Positions 7,547 through 17,183 of a stretch of 64,000 bases of DNA are shown piece by piece. The translations under genes and the position numbers were made by a program. Origin of the DNA: Actinomycetota bacterium (GTDB lineage Bacteria > Actinomycetota > Thermoleophilia > Gaiellales > Gaiellaceae); contig SIRU01000033.1 of assembly GCA_004366385.1 (NCBI GenBank), positions 62,001 through 126,000 of the forward strand, read 5' to 3'. The notes below the pieces were generated by a model that worked only from the letters and a program-made list of their open reading frames with translations, did no database searches and was not told where the DNA came from. Positions within the stretch are counted from its first letter, which is position 1; the number at the start of each line of letters is the position of its first letter.

Positions 7547-7905
7547 CGCTCGATCTCGACCACTTCAAGCGGGAGCTGGAGGCCGAGCGCGAACGCCTCG
7601 AGTCGGCGCGCACCGCCGTGGATCACGAGGGCTCGCTGCTCGAGGAGTCCGGGGACATCTCGATCGGCCAGGGCGACCATCTCGCGGACAGTGCGACCGA
7701 GACCTTCATGCGCGAGCTGGACGAGGGCCTCGAGGAGAACGCCGAGAACCTGCTCGCCGAGGTCGAGGCGGCGCTCGGCCGGATCGAGGACGGCACGTAC
7801 GGGATCTGCGCGGCCTGCGGCAAGCCGATCGCCGCCGAGCGCCTCGAGGCGGTGCCCTACGCGACGCTGTGCATCGACGACAAGCGCGCCCAGGAACGCC
7901 TGTGA
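7543..7905 (+). CDS. DksA/TraR-type zinc-finger protein with a Cys-to-Asp change
   Basis: A 120-residue DksA/TraR-family protein: a long N-terminal coiled coil (residues about 5-80), then a zinc-finger region. The first pair C89-x2-C92 (ICAACG) and the third Cys (C110) are present, but the fourth position is Asp113 (LCIDDK), giving C-C-C-D in place of the usual C4. Family members bind the RNA polymerase secondary channel and modulate initiation. The conserved GTYGIC...G.PI..ERLEA.P frame is intact. It sits between the DUF167 gene and lspA with 4-nt overlaps on both sides. Confidence 0.85.
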   Translation: MTLDLDHFKRELEAERERLESARTAVDHEGSLLEESGDISIGQGDHLADSATETFMRELDEGLEENAENLLAEVEAALGRIEDGTYGICAACGKPIAAERLEAVPYATLCIDDKRAQERL

Positions 7906-8507
7906 GCGAGCCCGCGCGCACGGTTGAGGCGCAGCCGGTCGACGTGCGCGTCGGCTCGACCGCGAATGCGCTCCAGGCGATCTCGGCGGCCGAGCGGTCA
8001 CTCGGCGCCGGTCCGGTGCAGTGGCTGGCGCTCGTCGTCGTCGGGTGCGCCGCGATCATCGCCGACCAGCTGACGAAGCAGGTCGTCGGGCGCACGCTCG
8101 CGGTCGGGGAGAGCGTGGAGCTCGCGGGCCCCTTCCGGATCCACCACGTCGAGAACTCCGGGATCGCGTTCGGGCTCTTCGCGAGCCGGACGACGATCGT
8201 GATCGGGGTCACCGCCGTCGCGGTCGCACTGATGCTGTGGTACTTCGCGCGGTCGGGGAAGCGGCACCCGGCGCTCCCGGTCGGCCTCGGCCTCGTGCTC
8301 GGGGGGAGCATCGCCAACCTCGTCGACCGGGTCCGGCTCGGCAGGGTCACCGACTTCCTCGATCTCGACGCCTGGCCCGCGTTCAACCTCGCGGACACGT
8401 TCATCGTCGTCGGCGTCGCCGTTCTCTTCGGCACGCTGGTGCTCGCCGACCGCTCGGACCGCATGCATGGCTCGCGCGATGGCGACGCTTCGCTTCAGCG
8501 TCGCTGA
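7902..8507 (+). CDS. lspA: Signal peptidase II (prolipoprotein signal peptidase)
   Basis: A 201-residue membrane aspartyl protease that cuts lipoprotein signal peptides after diacylglyceryl transfer. A hydrophilic N-terminal extension of about 40 residues precedes four hydrophobic segments. Diagnostic motifs are ADQLTKQ, HHVENSGIAFGLF, GGSIANLVDRVRLG (first catalytic Asp) and PAFNLADTFIVVG (second catalytic Asp). The GTG at 7902 overlaps the previous stop (GTGA). The lspA-rluD order, with a 3' overlap into rluD, is common in Gram-positives. Confidence 0.95.
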   Translation: MSEPARTVEAQPVDVRVGSTANALQAISAAERSLGAGPVQWLALVVVGCAAIIADQLTKQVVGRTLAVGESVELAGPFRIHHVENSGIAFGLFASRTTIVIGVTAVAVALMLWYFARSGKRHPALPVGLGLVLGGSIANLVDRVRLGRVTDFLDLDAWPAFNLADTFIVVGVAVLFGTLVLADRSDRMHGSRDGDASLQRR

Positions 8508-9393
8508 GGCCGACGCGGGGGCGCGGCTCGACCGCGCGCTCGCCGCCCGGGAGGAGATCGCGTCGCGCGCCGTGGCGGAGCGGCTGCTCGGGAGGGGCGC
8601 AGTGCGCGTGGACGGCGTGGTGCTCCCGAAGAGCCATCGCCTCGCGGCGGGCTCGACCGTCGAAGTCGACCTCCCCAGGGAGCCGGCCGGCCTCCGGCCT
8701 GAGCCGGTCACCGTCCGGCTCGCCCACGAGGACGAGCACCTCCTCGTCGTCGAGAAGCCTGCCGGCCTCGTGGTGCATCCCGGAGCCGGGACGCGTGGGG
8801 GCACGCTTGCCGGACAGCTTCTGACGCTCGGTGCGCGGGGCGGGGAGGATCCCGAGCGGCCGGGGATCGTCCATCGGCTCGACCGTGACACGTCCGGGCT
8901 CCTGCTGGTGGCGCGCTCGGAGGAGGCGCACGCGGCGCTCCAGCAGGCGATCCGCGCGCGGGAGGTCGAGCGCCGATACCTGACGCTCGTCCGTGGCCAC
9001 CCGCGCTCGCGCACCGGAAGGATCGACGCGCCGATTGGGCGCGACCGCCGCGACCCGACCCGGCGCTCGCTCGACACGGACGAGCCGCGCGCGGCGGTCA
9101 CGTGGTTCGAGCTGCGCAAGACCCTCCCCGAGCACGCGCTCCTCGACGTGCGGCTCGAGACCGGTCGCACGCACCAGATCCGCGTCCACCTCGCCGCGAT
9201 CGACCTCCCGGTCGCGGGTGACACGCAGTACGGCGTGAAGGGCGACCTCGGCCTCGAGCGGCAGTTCCTGCACGCGTACCACCTCCGCCTGCGGCACCCG
9301 GTCACGGGCGAGGAGCTCGACCTCGAGTCGCCGCTCCCGCCCGATCTCGACGCGGCCCTCGCCGATGCGCGGCGTGCGGGCCGCGCCCGCTAG
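8467..9393 (+). CDS. RluA/RluD family 23S rRNA pseudouridine synthase
   Basis: A 308-residue protein with an N-terminal S4 RNA-binding domain ([20 protein letters not shown]) and a pseudouridine synthase domain. The catalytic Asp lies in [37 protein letters not shown] and [14 protein letters not shown] are also typical. It likely isomerises uridines in 23S rRNA helix 69 (RluD type). ATG at 8467 or 8479 are both possible; the latter begins MATLRFSV, closer to family starts. It overlaps the lspA 3' end by 29-41 nt. Confidence 0.92.
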   Translation: MARAMATLRFSVAEADAGARLDRALAAREEIASRAVAERLLGRGAVRVDGVVLPKSHRLAAGSTVEVDLPREPAGLRPEPVTVRLAHEDEHLLVVEKPAGLVVHPGAGTRGGTLAGQLLTLGARGGEDPERPGIVHRLDRDTSGLLLVARSEEAHAALQQAIRAREVERRYLTLVRGHPRSRTGRIDAPIGRDRRDPTRRSLDTDEPRAAVTWFELRKTLPEHALLDVRLETGRTHQIRVHLAAIDLPVAGDTQYGVKGDLGLERQFLHAYHLRLRHPVTGEELDLESPLPPDLDAALADARRAGRAR

Positions 9394-9418
9394 ACTCTCG
9401 CGGTCGTACCACCTACCC

Positions 9419-9450
9419 GGCGACCAAGCCGAGGCGGGGGTGCCGTCGCC
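9419..9450 (+). promoter_or_regulatory. Hairpin in the rpsB leader
   Basis: GGCGAC (9419-9424) and GTCGCC (9445-9450) can pair around a 20-nt loop in the 125-nt gap before rpsB. A TAGACT box (9391-9396) overlapping the rluD stop is a possible -10 element. Autoregulation by S2 is conceivable, but nothing more supports it. Confidence 0.25.
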
Positions 9451-9518
9451 CTGAGCGCGGTTCCGCCCGGCCCGCCGGCGCAACTCCAGTCGAAACCAGA
9501 CAGAAAGGGGCTGAGCCC

Positions 9519-10378
9519 GTGTCAGTCGTGACCATGCGAGAGCTGCTGGAGGCCGGCGTCCACTTCGGCCACCAGACGCGACGCTGGAACCCGAAGATGC
9601 GCCGCTACATCTTCTCCGAGCGCGGTGGCATCTACATCATCGACCTCACGAAGACGCTCGAGCTGCTCGAGGAGGCGCACGACTTCGCGCGGAACCTCGC
9701 CGAGCGGCGCGGCACGATGCTCTTCGTCGGCACCAAGAAGCAGGCGCAGGACGCCGTGCAGGAGCACGCGTCGCGCGTCTCCATGCCGTACGTGAACAAC
9801 CGCTGGCTCGGCGGGCTGCTCACGAACTGGCGCACGATCTCCGAGCGGATCTCGTACCTCCACGACCTGCGAAGGCTGAAGACCGAGGGCCAGCTCGACC
9901 TGCTCCCGTCCAAGGAGCGGATCGCGCTCACCGGCGAGCTCGAGAAGCTGGAGGCGAACCTCGGCGGCGTCGCGGACATGAAGCGGCAGCCGGATGCGGT
10001 CTTCGTCGTCGACCTCAAGAACGAGCAGCTCGCGGTGCGCGAGGCGCGCCGCCTCGGCATCCCGATCATCGGCCTCGTGGACACGAACGCCGACCCCGAC
10101 GAGGTCGACTTCGTGATCCCCGGGAACGACGACGCGATCCGCTCGGCGAACCTCGTGGCGAAGGTCGTCGCGGACGGCATCGCCGCCGGCCAGGCGAAGG
10201 TCTCGCCGGCCGAGATGGCCGCGTCCGCGCAGGAGCCTGCACCCGAGCCGCCTGCGGAGAGCGAGTCGGAGGCGACCAGTGAGGGCTCGCCCGAGCCGGC
10301 TCCGGCGGCCGAGCCGGAGCCTGCGGCGACAGCCGCAGAGGCAGAGCCCGCGGCGACGGCCGCGGAGGGGGCATCCCG

Positions 10379-10382
<4 letters not shown>
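9519..10382 (+). CDS. rpsB: 30S ribosomal protein S2
   Basis: A 287-residue S2. The core (residues 1-230) has [51 protein letters not shown] and [24 protein letters not shown] in part. The C-terminus (from about residue 232) is a low-complexity Glu/Ala/Pro tail not needed for the fold, common in actinobacterial S2. The GTG start follows GAAAGGGG. It is the first gene of the rpsB-tsf-pyrH-frr run, and its stop overlaps the tsf start (GTGA). Confidence 0.97.
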
Positions 10383-11958
<1,576 letters not shown>

Positions 11959-11971
11959 CGAAGGAGGGCAG

Positions 11972-12535
11972 ATGGCAGCGATCGAGGACTTCCTCGCTGA
12001 CGCGACGAGGCGCATGGACAAGTCGATCGAGGCGACGCACAACGAGTTCAACTCGATCCGGACGGGACGCGCCTCCCCTGCTCTCCTCGACCGCATCTCG
12101 ATCGACTACTACGGCACGCCGACGCCGCTCAAGAGCCTCGCGTCGATCTCCGCATCGGAGGCGCGCCTGCTCACCGTGCAGCCGTTCGACCCCGGCGCGA
12201 TGAAGGCCATCGAGCGCGCGATCCAGGAGTCCGACCTCGGCCTCACGCCCTCGAACGACGGCAAGGTCATCCGCCTCCCGATCCCCCAGCTCACCGAGGA
12301 GCGCCGCAAGGAGCTGGTCAAGGTCGTGCGCCGGGTCGCCGAGGACGGGAAGGTCGCGATCCGGAACGTCCGCCGCGACGTTCTCCAGCACCTCCGCGAG
12401 CTCGTCACGAACGGCGAGGTCGGCGACGACGAGGAGCGGCGCGCGGAGACGCAGGTGCAGAAGGTCACCGACGAGCACACGAAGGCGATCGACGACCTCT
12501 TGAAGGTGAAAGAGGCGGAGATCATGGAGGTGTGA
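11972..12535 (+). CDS. frr: Ribosome recycling factor
   Basis: A 187-residue RRF. With EF-G it splits post-termination ribosomes. Family blocks are FNSIRTGRASPALLDRI, YYGTPTPLKSLASIS, RLPIPQLTEERRKELVK and VRNVRRD-type (here IRNVRRDV), then a C-terminal helix ending DDLLKVKEAEIMEV. The ATG at 11972 follows AAGGAGGG. The stop overlaps the uppS start (GTGA). Confidence 0.97.
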   Translation: MAAIEDFLADATRRMDKSIEATHNEFNSIRTGRASPALLDRISIDYYGTPTPLKSLASISASEARLLTVQPFDPGAMKAIERAIQESDLGLTPSNDGKVIRLPIPQLTEERRKELVKVVRRVAEDGKVAIRNVRRDVLQHLRELVTNGEVGDDEERRAETQVQKVTDEHTKAIDDLLKVKEAEIMEV

Positions 12536-13239
12536 CCGCGGAGAGCGGCGACCCCGCGGCGGCACGAAGCGTCGCGATCATCATGGACGGCAACGGTCGC
12601 TGGGCCGCCGCGCGCGGGCTGCCCGTGGCGGAGGGTCACCGCGAGGGCGCGCGGGCTCTGCGACGCACGGTCGAGGCCGCGATCGACCTCGGAGTGCGGT
12701 CGCTCTCGGTGTACGCGTTCTCGACCGAGAACTGGGCGCGGCCGCCGGAGGAGGTCGAGTCGATCATGGAGCTGCTCGGCGAGACGATCGACCGCGAGCT
12801 CCCGGACCTCGCGGAGCAGGGCGTGCGGACGCGTTTCGTCGGCCGCCGCGACCGCATCCCGGAGCAGCTGCGGGCGAAGATGGAGACGCTCGAGGCCGAG
12901 ACCGCCTCGAACGAGCGCCTGCACCTCTGGATCGCGTTCGACTACGGAAGCCGCAGCGAGCTCGTCGAGGCGGTCCGGCGCATAGTCTCCGACGGCGTGC
13001 GCGCGGAGGACGTCACCGAGCAGGCCATCGCGGGGCGCCTGCTCGCGCCCGAGCTCCCCGATCCCGACCTCGTCATCCGCACCTCCGGCGAGCAGCGGCT
13101 CTCGAACTTCCTGCTCTGGCAGTCGGCCTACTCGGAGCTGGTCTTCACGGACACGCTCTGGCCCGACTTCGGGGAGGACGGGCTGCGCGCGGCGCTCGCG
13201 GAGTACGCGAGCCGGGGCCGGAGGTTCGGCGCCCGATGA
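12532..13239 (+). CDS. uppS: Isoprenyl transferase (undecaprenyl diphosphate synthase type)
   Basis: A 235-residue cis-prenyltransferase that extends FPP with IPP to make the polyprenyl lipid carrier for cell-wall synthesis. Signatures are IIMDGNGRWAAARGLP (the Asp that binds the diphosphate), YAFSTENWARP, and DLVIRTSGEQRLSNFLLWQ followed by YSELVFTDTLWPDF. Chain length (C50 or C55) cannot be told; actinobacteria use either. Start and stop overlap neighbours (GTGA, ATGA). Confidence 0.95.
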   Translation: MTAESGDPAAARSVAIIMDGNGRWAAARGLPVAEGHREGARALRRTVEAAIDLGVRSLSVYAFSTENWARPPEEVESIMELLGETIDRELPDLAEQGVRTRFVGRRDRIPEQLRAKMETLEAETASNERLHLWIAFDYGSRSELVEAVRRIVSDGVRAEDVTEQAIAGRLLAPELPDPDLVIRTSGEQRLSNFLLWQSAYSELVFTDTLWPDFGEDGLRAALAEYASRGRRFGAR

Positions 13240-14033
13240 GCTCGCTCGTCTCGCGGCTGCTCGTCGCGGCCGTGCTGCTGCCGGCCGTGATCGGGGTCGT
13301 CTACCTCGGCGGCTGGTGGCTGTTCGCGCTCGGCTTCGTCGGCGGGCTCATCGCCCTGCACGAGCTGTACGCCATGGGGAAGGACCTGCGGCCGCTCGTG
13401 CTCGCGGGCTACGTCGGATTCGGGCTCGCGCTGCTCGGGCTGGAGCTCGGCGGGTTCGAGTGGATGGTCGCTGGGATCCTCGCCACGCTCGTCGTGTCCT
13501 TCGTCCTCTACGGCCTCTCGGACATCCGCACGTCGGCGACGACGAGCTTCGGCGTGACGCTGCTCGGCGTCGTGTGGATCGGCGCGGGCATCGGCTTCCT
13601 GCTGCTCGTCCGCGCCTGGCCGGAGCACGGGTTCTGGGCGCTCATGGCGGTGCTCTTCACGATCTTCGCCTCGGACACCGCCGCCTACTTCACCGGGCGG
13701 GCGTTCGGGCGGCACAAGATGTCCCCGTCGATCTCGCCGGGGAAGACCTGGGAGGGGCTCGCAGGCGGGCTCGTCGCAGCTGTGATCACGTCCTTCCTCG
13801 TGCTCTACAAGGACCGCGACGAGTTCCTGAGCATTCCTGAGATGCTGCTCTTCGGCTTCGTGGTGGCCGTCGCCGGCGTGCTCGGCGACCTCTTCGAGTC
13901 GTCCGTGAAGCGGGATCTCGGCGTGAAGGACTCCGGTCGCCTGCTCGGCGGCCATGGGGGGATGCTCGACCGCCTGGACGCGCTCCTCTGGGCGGGGCCG
14001 ACGGCGTACTTCGTGATCCTCGCGGTCACCTGA
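13236..14033 (+). CDS. cdsA: Phosphatidate cytidylyltransferase
   Basis: A 265-residue polytopic membrane enzyme making CDP-diacylglycerol from phosphatidic acid and CTP. About seven hydrophobic segments are visible. The motif ISPGKTWEGLAGG and the C-terminal signature SSVKRDLGVKDSG...GGHGGMLDRLDALL identify it. ATG 13236 overlaps the uppS stop. Its 3' end overlaps the 3' end of the opposite-strand hydrolase by 8 bp. Confidence 0.95.
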   Translation: MSSLVSRLLVAAVLLPAVIGVVYLGGWWLFALGFVGGLIALHELYAMGKDLRPLVLAGYVGFGLALLGLELGGFEWMVAGILATLVVSFVLYGLSDIRTSATTSFGVTLLGVVWIGAGIGFLLLVRAWPEHGFWALMAVLFTIFASDTAAYFTGRAFGRHKMSPSISPGKTWEGLAGGLVAAVITSFLVLYKDRDEFLSIPEMLLFGFVVAVAGVLGDLFESSVKRDLGVKDSGRLLGGHGGMLDRLDALLWAGPTAYFVILAVT

Positions 14034-14760
14034 GGCGCCCGGCGAGCCAGTCGCGCGCGGCCCGCCACGCCTCCGAGCCGGGGTCGATGTGCTCGAAGTG
14101 GCCGGTCCCGGGGAGGATGCGCAGCTCGCACGCATCGCCTGCCGCCTGCGCAGCGGACGCGTACGAGCGCGAGATCTCGAGCGCGACGGTCTCGTCGCGC
14201 TCGCCGTGCAGGACGAGCTGCTCGAGGCCGAGCGGGACGAGCTCGCGCGGCGAGGCCAGCTCGAGCGGGCCCGTCGCGCCGAGCAGCGCGCGCGTCGGCT
14301 CGTCGGAGGGCGGTGTCACCAGCGCGAGCCGGAGGTCGGCGACGCCGGCCTGGGAGACGACTGCGCGAGGACGCACGCGCGGGCTCGCTCCCGGAGCGCC
14401 CTCGGGGAGGCGGTGCCGTGCGGCCGCCCACAGCGCCAGGTGGCCGCCCGCGCTGTGCCCGACCGCGCCGACGCGCCCGAGGTCGAGCGGTGCGTCGATC
14501 CCGACGAGGCAGTCGGTGCCCGCCGCGACGTCCACGAACGTCTCCGGCCAGCCGCCGCCGGTGCCGACGCGCCGGTACTCGAGGTTCCAGGCCGCGACAC
14601 CGTGAGCGGCGAGGTCCGCGCAGAGCCCGTCCATGAGCGAGCGGTCGTAGCGGGCGCGCCAGTATCCGCCGTGGAGCACGACGACGGCCGCGAACGGCCC
14701 GGGGCTCGCGGGGAGGAAGAGCTCTCCGGCCTGGCTCTCGTCGGTCCCGTACCGGTGCAA
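14026..14760 (-). CDS. Alpha/beta hydrolase (esterase or kynurenine formamidase-like)
   Basis: A 244-residue alpha/beta-hydrolase of the BD-FAE/dienelactone-hydrolase-like group. It has an oxyanion-hole VVLHGGYWR, nucleophile elbow VGHSAGGHLALW (Ser), acid residue in LVLHGERDETV and catalytic His in GTGHFEHIDP. No signal peptide, so cytosolic. The substrate is unknown. The start is TTG at 14760. It is the only minus-strand gene in the rpsB-proS block and separates cdsA from dxr, so it looks like an insertion into an otherwise conserved order. Confidence 0.85.
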   Translation of the reverse strand: MHRYGTDESQAGELFLPASPGPFAAVVVLHGGYWRARYDRSLMDGLCADLAAHGVAAWNLEYRRVGTGGGWPETFVDVAAGTDCLVGIDAPLDLGRVGAVGHSAGGHLALWAAARHRLPEGAPGASPRVRPRAVVSQAGVADLRLALVTPPSDEPTRALLGATGPLELASPRELVPLGLEQLVLHGERDETVALEISRSYASAAQAAGDACELRILPGTGHFEHIDPGSEAWRAARDWLAGRLR

Positions 14761-14818
14761 AGAGCGCTCGATGCGCCGACACTAGCGCCGCGCAGCGCGT
14801 TCTGAACACTGCGCGCGT

Positions 14819-14824
14819 TACCTT
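14819..14824 (+). promoter_or_regulatory. TANNNT box 6 nt before dxr (leaderless promoter candidate)
   Basis: TACCTT ends 6 nt before the dxr GTG with no ribosome-binding site between. A promoter is needed here because the antisense hydrolase separates dxr from the upstream block. Confidence 0.45.
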
Positions 14825-14830
14825 TCGGGC

Positions 14831-15940
14831 GTGGCCACCGGCGTCAGGCGGGTCGCGCTGCTCGGGGCCACCGGCTCCATCGGGCGGCAGGCCCTCGAGA
14901 TCATCGCGGAGCACTCCGAGCTCGAGCTCTGCGCGCTCGCGTCGGGGTCGCAGCCGCTGGACGAGCTCGCCGCTAGGCACGGCGTCGAGCACGTCCAGGT
15001 CGGAGGTGACCTGACCGACCTCCTCGAGGCGTCCGAGCCCGATCTCGTGCTGAACGCCGTCGTGGGCTTCGCCGGCGTCGAGGCGACGCTGTGGGCGCTC
15101 GAGCGAGGCGTCACGCTCGCGCTCGCGAACAAGGAGTCCCTGGTCGCGGCGGGAGACCTCGCAGTGGCGGCGTGGAAGCGGGGAGGCGGGCTCCTGCTCC
15201 CCGTCGACAGCGAGCACTCGGCCGTCTTCCAGTGCCTCGAGGGACGCGCGCCGGAGACGCTCGACTCGCTCGTCCTCACCGCCTCGGGCGGCCCGTTCCG
15301 AAACCATTCCAGCGCCGAGCTCGCACACGTGAGCGTGGAGGACGCGCTCGCTCACCCCACCTGGTCGATGGGGCCGAAGATCACGGTCGACTCGGCCACG
15401 CTCGCGAACAAGGGGCTCGAGCTGATGGAGGCGCACTTCCTCTTCGGCCTCCCGTACGAGAAGATCGAGGTCGTCGTGCACCCCGCCTCGATCGTCCACG
15501 CGCTCGTCCGCTTCCGCGACGGGGCGGCGCTCGCGCACCTCGGCCACCCGGACATGCGCGTCCCGATCTCGTTCGCGCTCACGTTCCCGGCGCGCGCCGC
15601 GACACCGGTCGCGCCGCTCGACCTTGCGGCGGGGCTGACGCTCGAGTTCGAGGCGCCCGACGCCGAGCGCTTCCCGCTGCTGCGGCTCGCGCGCGAGGCG
15701 GGGGAGAGCGGTGGCACCTATCCGTGCGCGTTCAACGCCGCGAACGAGGTCGCCGTCGCCTCCTTCCTCGAGGGACGGATCGTGTTCACGGACGTCGCGC
15801 CGCTCGTCGAGGACGTGCTCGCACAGGTGGACGGCACGCCGGCGCGCGACCTCGCGGAGCTCGTCGAGGCCGACGCGGACGCCCGTGGGAGAGCCGAGGA
15901 GGTCTCGGCCCGGCCGCCGGCGAACGGAGTCCGCGCATGA
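14831..15940 (+). CDS. dxr: 1-deoxy-D-xylulose-5-phosphate reductoisomerase
   Basis: A 369-residue DXR converting DXP to MEP with NADPH, step two of the MEP isoprenoid pathway. The NADPH site is LLGATGSIGRQALEI. LANKESLVAAG, PVDSEHSAVFQCL (metal-binding region), TASGGPFR and a PTWSMGPKITVDSATLANKG block with LMEAHFLF are diagnostic. Start GTG at 14831. The stop overlaps rseP (ATGA). The product feeds ispG downstream and uppS upstream. Confidence 0.96.
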   Translation: MATGVRRVALLGATGSIGRQALEIIAEHSELELCALASGSQPLDELAARHGVEHVQVGGDLTDLLEASEPDLVLNAVVGFAGVEATLWALERGVTLALANKESLVAAGDLAVAAWKRGGGLLLPVDSEHSAVFQCLEGRAPETLDSLVLTASGGPFRNHSSAELAHVSVEDALAHPTWSMGPKITVDSATLANKGLELMEAHFLFGLPYEKIEVVVHPASIVHALVRFRDGAALAHLGHPDMRVPISFALTFPARAATPVAPLDLAAGLTLEFEAPDAERFPLLRLAREAGESGGTYPCAFNAANEVAVASFLEGRIVFTDVAPLVEDVLAQVDGTPARDLAELVEADADARGRAEEVSARPPANGVRA

Positions 15941-17145
15941 GCATCGCCATCGCCATCCTCGGCCTTGCGTTCCTGATCTTCGTGCACGAGTGCGGGCACT
16001 TCTTCGCGTCGCTCGCGGTCGGCCTGCGCCCGCGGCGGTTCTACGTCGGGTTCCCGCCCGCGATCGCGAAGACGACGCGGAACGGCATCGAGTACGCGAT
16101 CGGGGCGATCCCGCTCGGCGGGTTCGTGACCATCCCGGGGATGCACCGCCCGGTGCCGCACGACGCCGAGCGGCGCTTCTCGCGTGCCGTGCACGAGGCC
16201 CCGGGCCTCGCCGGCCCGGTCGACCGCGTGAAGCGCTCGCTCGAGGGCGACGACCTCGCAGCGTCCCTGGCGGAGCTCGACGACCTCGAGGAGGCGCTCG
16301 CCGGGCGGACGCTGTCCCCGCCCGCCACCGCCTCGGCCCAGAAGGGGCTGACGGAGCTGCGCGACGCCCTCGGCCCCACCGCGTACTGGAAGGCACCGAC
16401 CTGGAAACGGTTCGTCGCGATCGTCGCCGGCCCGGCCGCCAACGTGCTGCTCGCGATCGTCCTCTTCACGTTCCTGTTCATGACGTCGAGCGGCAAGGCC
16501 ACGACGGAGGTCGCGGCCGTGGCGCCCGACTCGCCCGCGGCGGCGATGGGGCTCCAGCCCGGCGACCGCGTCGTGGCCGTCGACGGGACGAGGGTGCGCG
16601 CGTCGGAGATCTCGGAGGCGATCTCGAGCTCCGAGGGGCGCCCCATCGTCGTCACCGTCGTGCGGGACGGGCGCGAGCTCGAGCTCGGGCCTGCGGCCGC
16701 CCGGCCGACCGACGACACGTATCGGCTCGGCTTCGCGCTCACCGGCGAGGGCCTCGGCTTCTTCGAGGCGACCAGGCGCGCGGTCGAGGTGACGGGGATC
16801 GTCACGCGCGAGATCGTGTACGCGCTCGGACGGCTCGTCACGGGAGAGGGCCGCGAGAACGTCTCGAGCCCGATCGGCATCACGCAGGTGTCCTCCGATG
16901 CGATCGAGCGCGGCGCCGAGAGCTACCTCTGGGTGCTCGGCCTCATCTCGCTCTCGCTCGCGCTCCTCAACCTGCTGCCGCTGTTGCCGCTCGACGGCGG
17001 CCACCTCGTCTTCGTCCTCGTCGAGGGCGCGCGCGGCCGATACCTCAAGCGGGAGATCTACGAGCGCGTCTCGGTGGTGGGCCTGGCGGTGGTGCTGCTG
17101 CTGTTCTTCGTGGGCCTCTCCAACGACATCGGGCGCTTGTCGTAG
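15937..17145 (+). CDS. rseP: Site-2 zinc metalloprotease RseP/RasP
   Basis: A 402-residue intramembrane protease that cleaves anti-sigma factors and leftover signal peptides. The zinc site HECGH lies in the first membrane helix (FLIFVHECGHFFASL), and the second motif NLLPLLPLDGGHL near the C-terminus supplies the third ligand. A single PDZ domain sits at about residues 190-265 (MGLQPGDRVVAVDG). An insert of about 85 residues precedes the second helix. With ECF sigma/membrane-partner pairs 5-12 kb downstream, it is a natural candidate protease for them (inference). Confidence 0.94.
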   Translation: MSIAIAILGLAFLIFVHECGHFFASLAVGLRPRRFYVGFPPAIAKTTRNGIEYAIGAIPLGGFVTIPGMHRPVPHDAERRFSRAVHEAPGLAGPVDRVKRSLEGDDLAASLAELDDLEEALAGRTLSPPATASAQKGLTELRDALGPTAYWKAPTWKRFVAIVAGPAANVLLAIVLFTFLFMTSSGKATTEVAAVAPDSPAAAMGLQPGDRVVAVDGTRVRASEISEAISSSEGRPIVVTVVRDGRELELGPAAARPTDDTYRLGFALTGEGLGFFEATRRAVEVTGIVTREIVYALGRLVTGEGRENVSSPIGITQVSSDAIERGAESYLWVLGLISLSLALLNLLPLLPLDGGHLVFVLVEGARGRYLKREIYERVSVVGLAVVLLLFFVGLSNDIGRLS

Positions 17146-17151
17146 CGCGGA

Positions 17152-17169
17152 GGCGAGGCACGCCTCGCC
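17152..17169. repeat. GGCGAGGC palindromic repeat, copy A
   Basis: GGCGAGGC and its complement flank AC. It is followed by CCTAC, as in copy C at 60067. Other copies are at 22079 and 60067. It lies between rseP and ispG and abuts the ispG promoter box. Confidence 0.7.
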
Positions 17170-17171
17170 CC

Positions 17172-17177
17172 TACACT
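17172..17177 (+). promoter_or_regulatory. TANNNT box 6 nt before ispG (leaderless promoter candidate)
   Basis: TACACT ends 6 nt before the ispG GTG at 17184, with no ribosome-binding site. It directly follows the GGCGAGGC palindrome. Confidence 0.45.
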
Positions 17178-17183
17178 CCCGTC

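Noticed and set aside
9394-9518. A specific ribosomal-protein leader before rpsB
   Set aside because: Only one 6-bp stem was found, too little to name a leader family.
13805-16396. 863-codon open minus-strand frame over cdsA, dxr and rseP
   Set aside because: Runs through the hydrolase in a different frame and has no recognisable domain.
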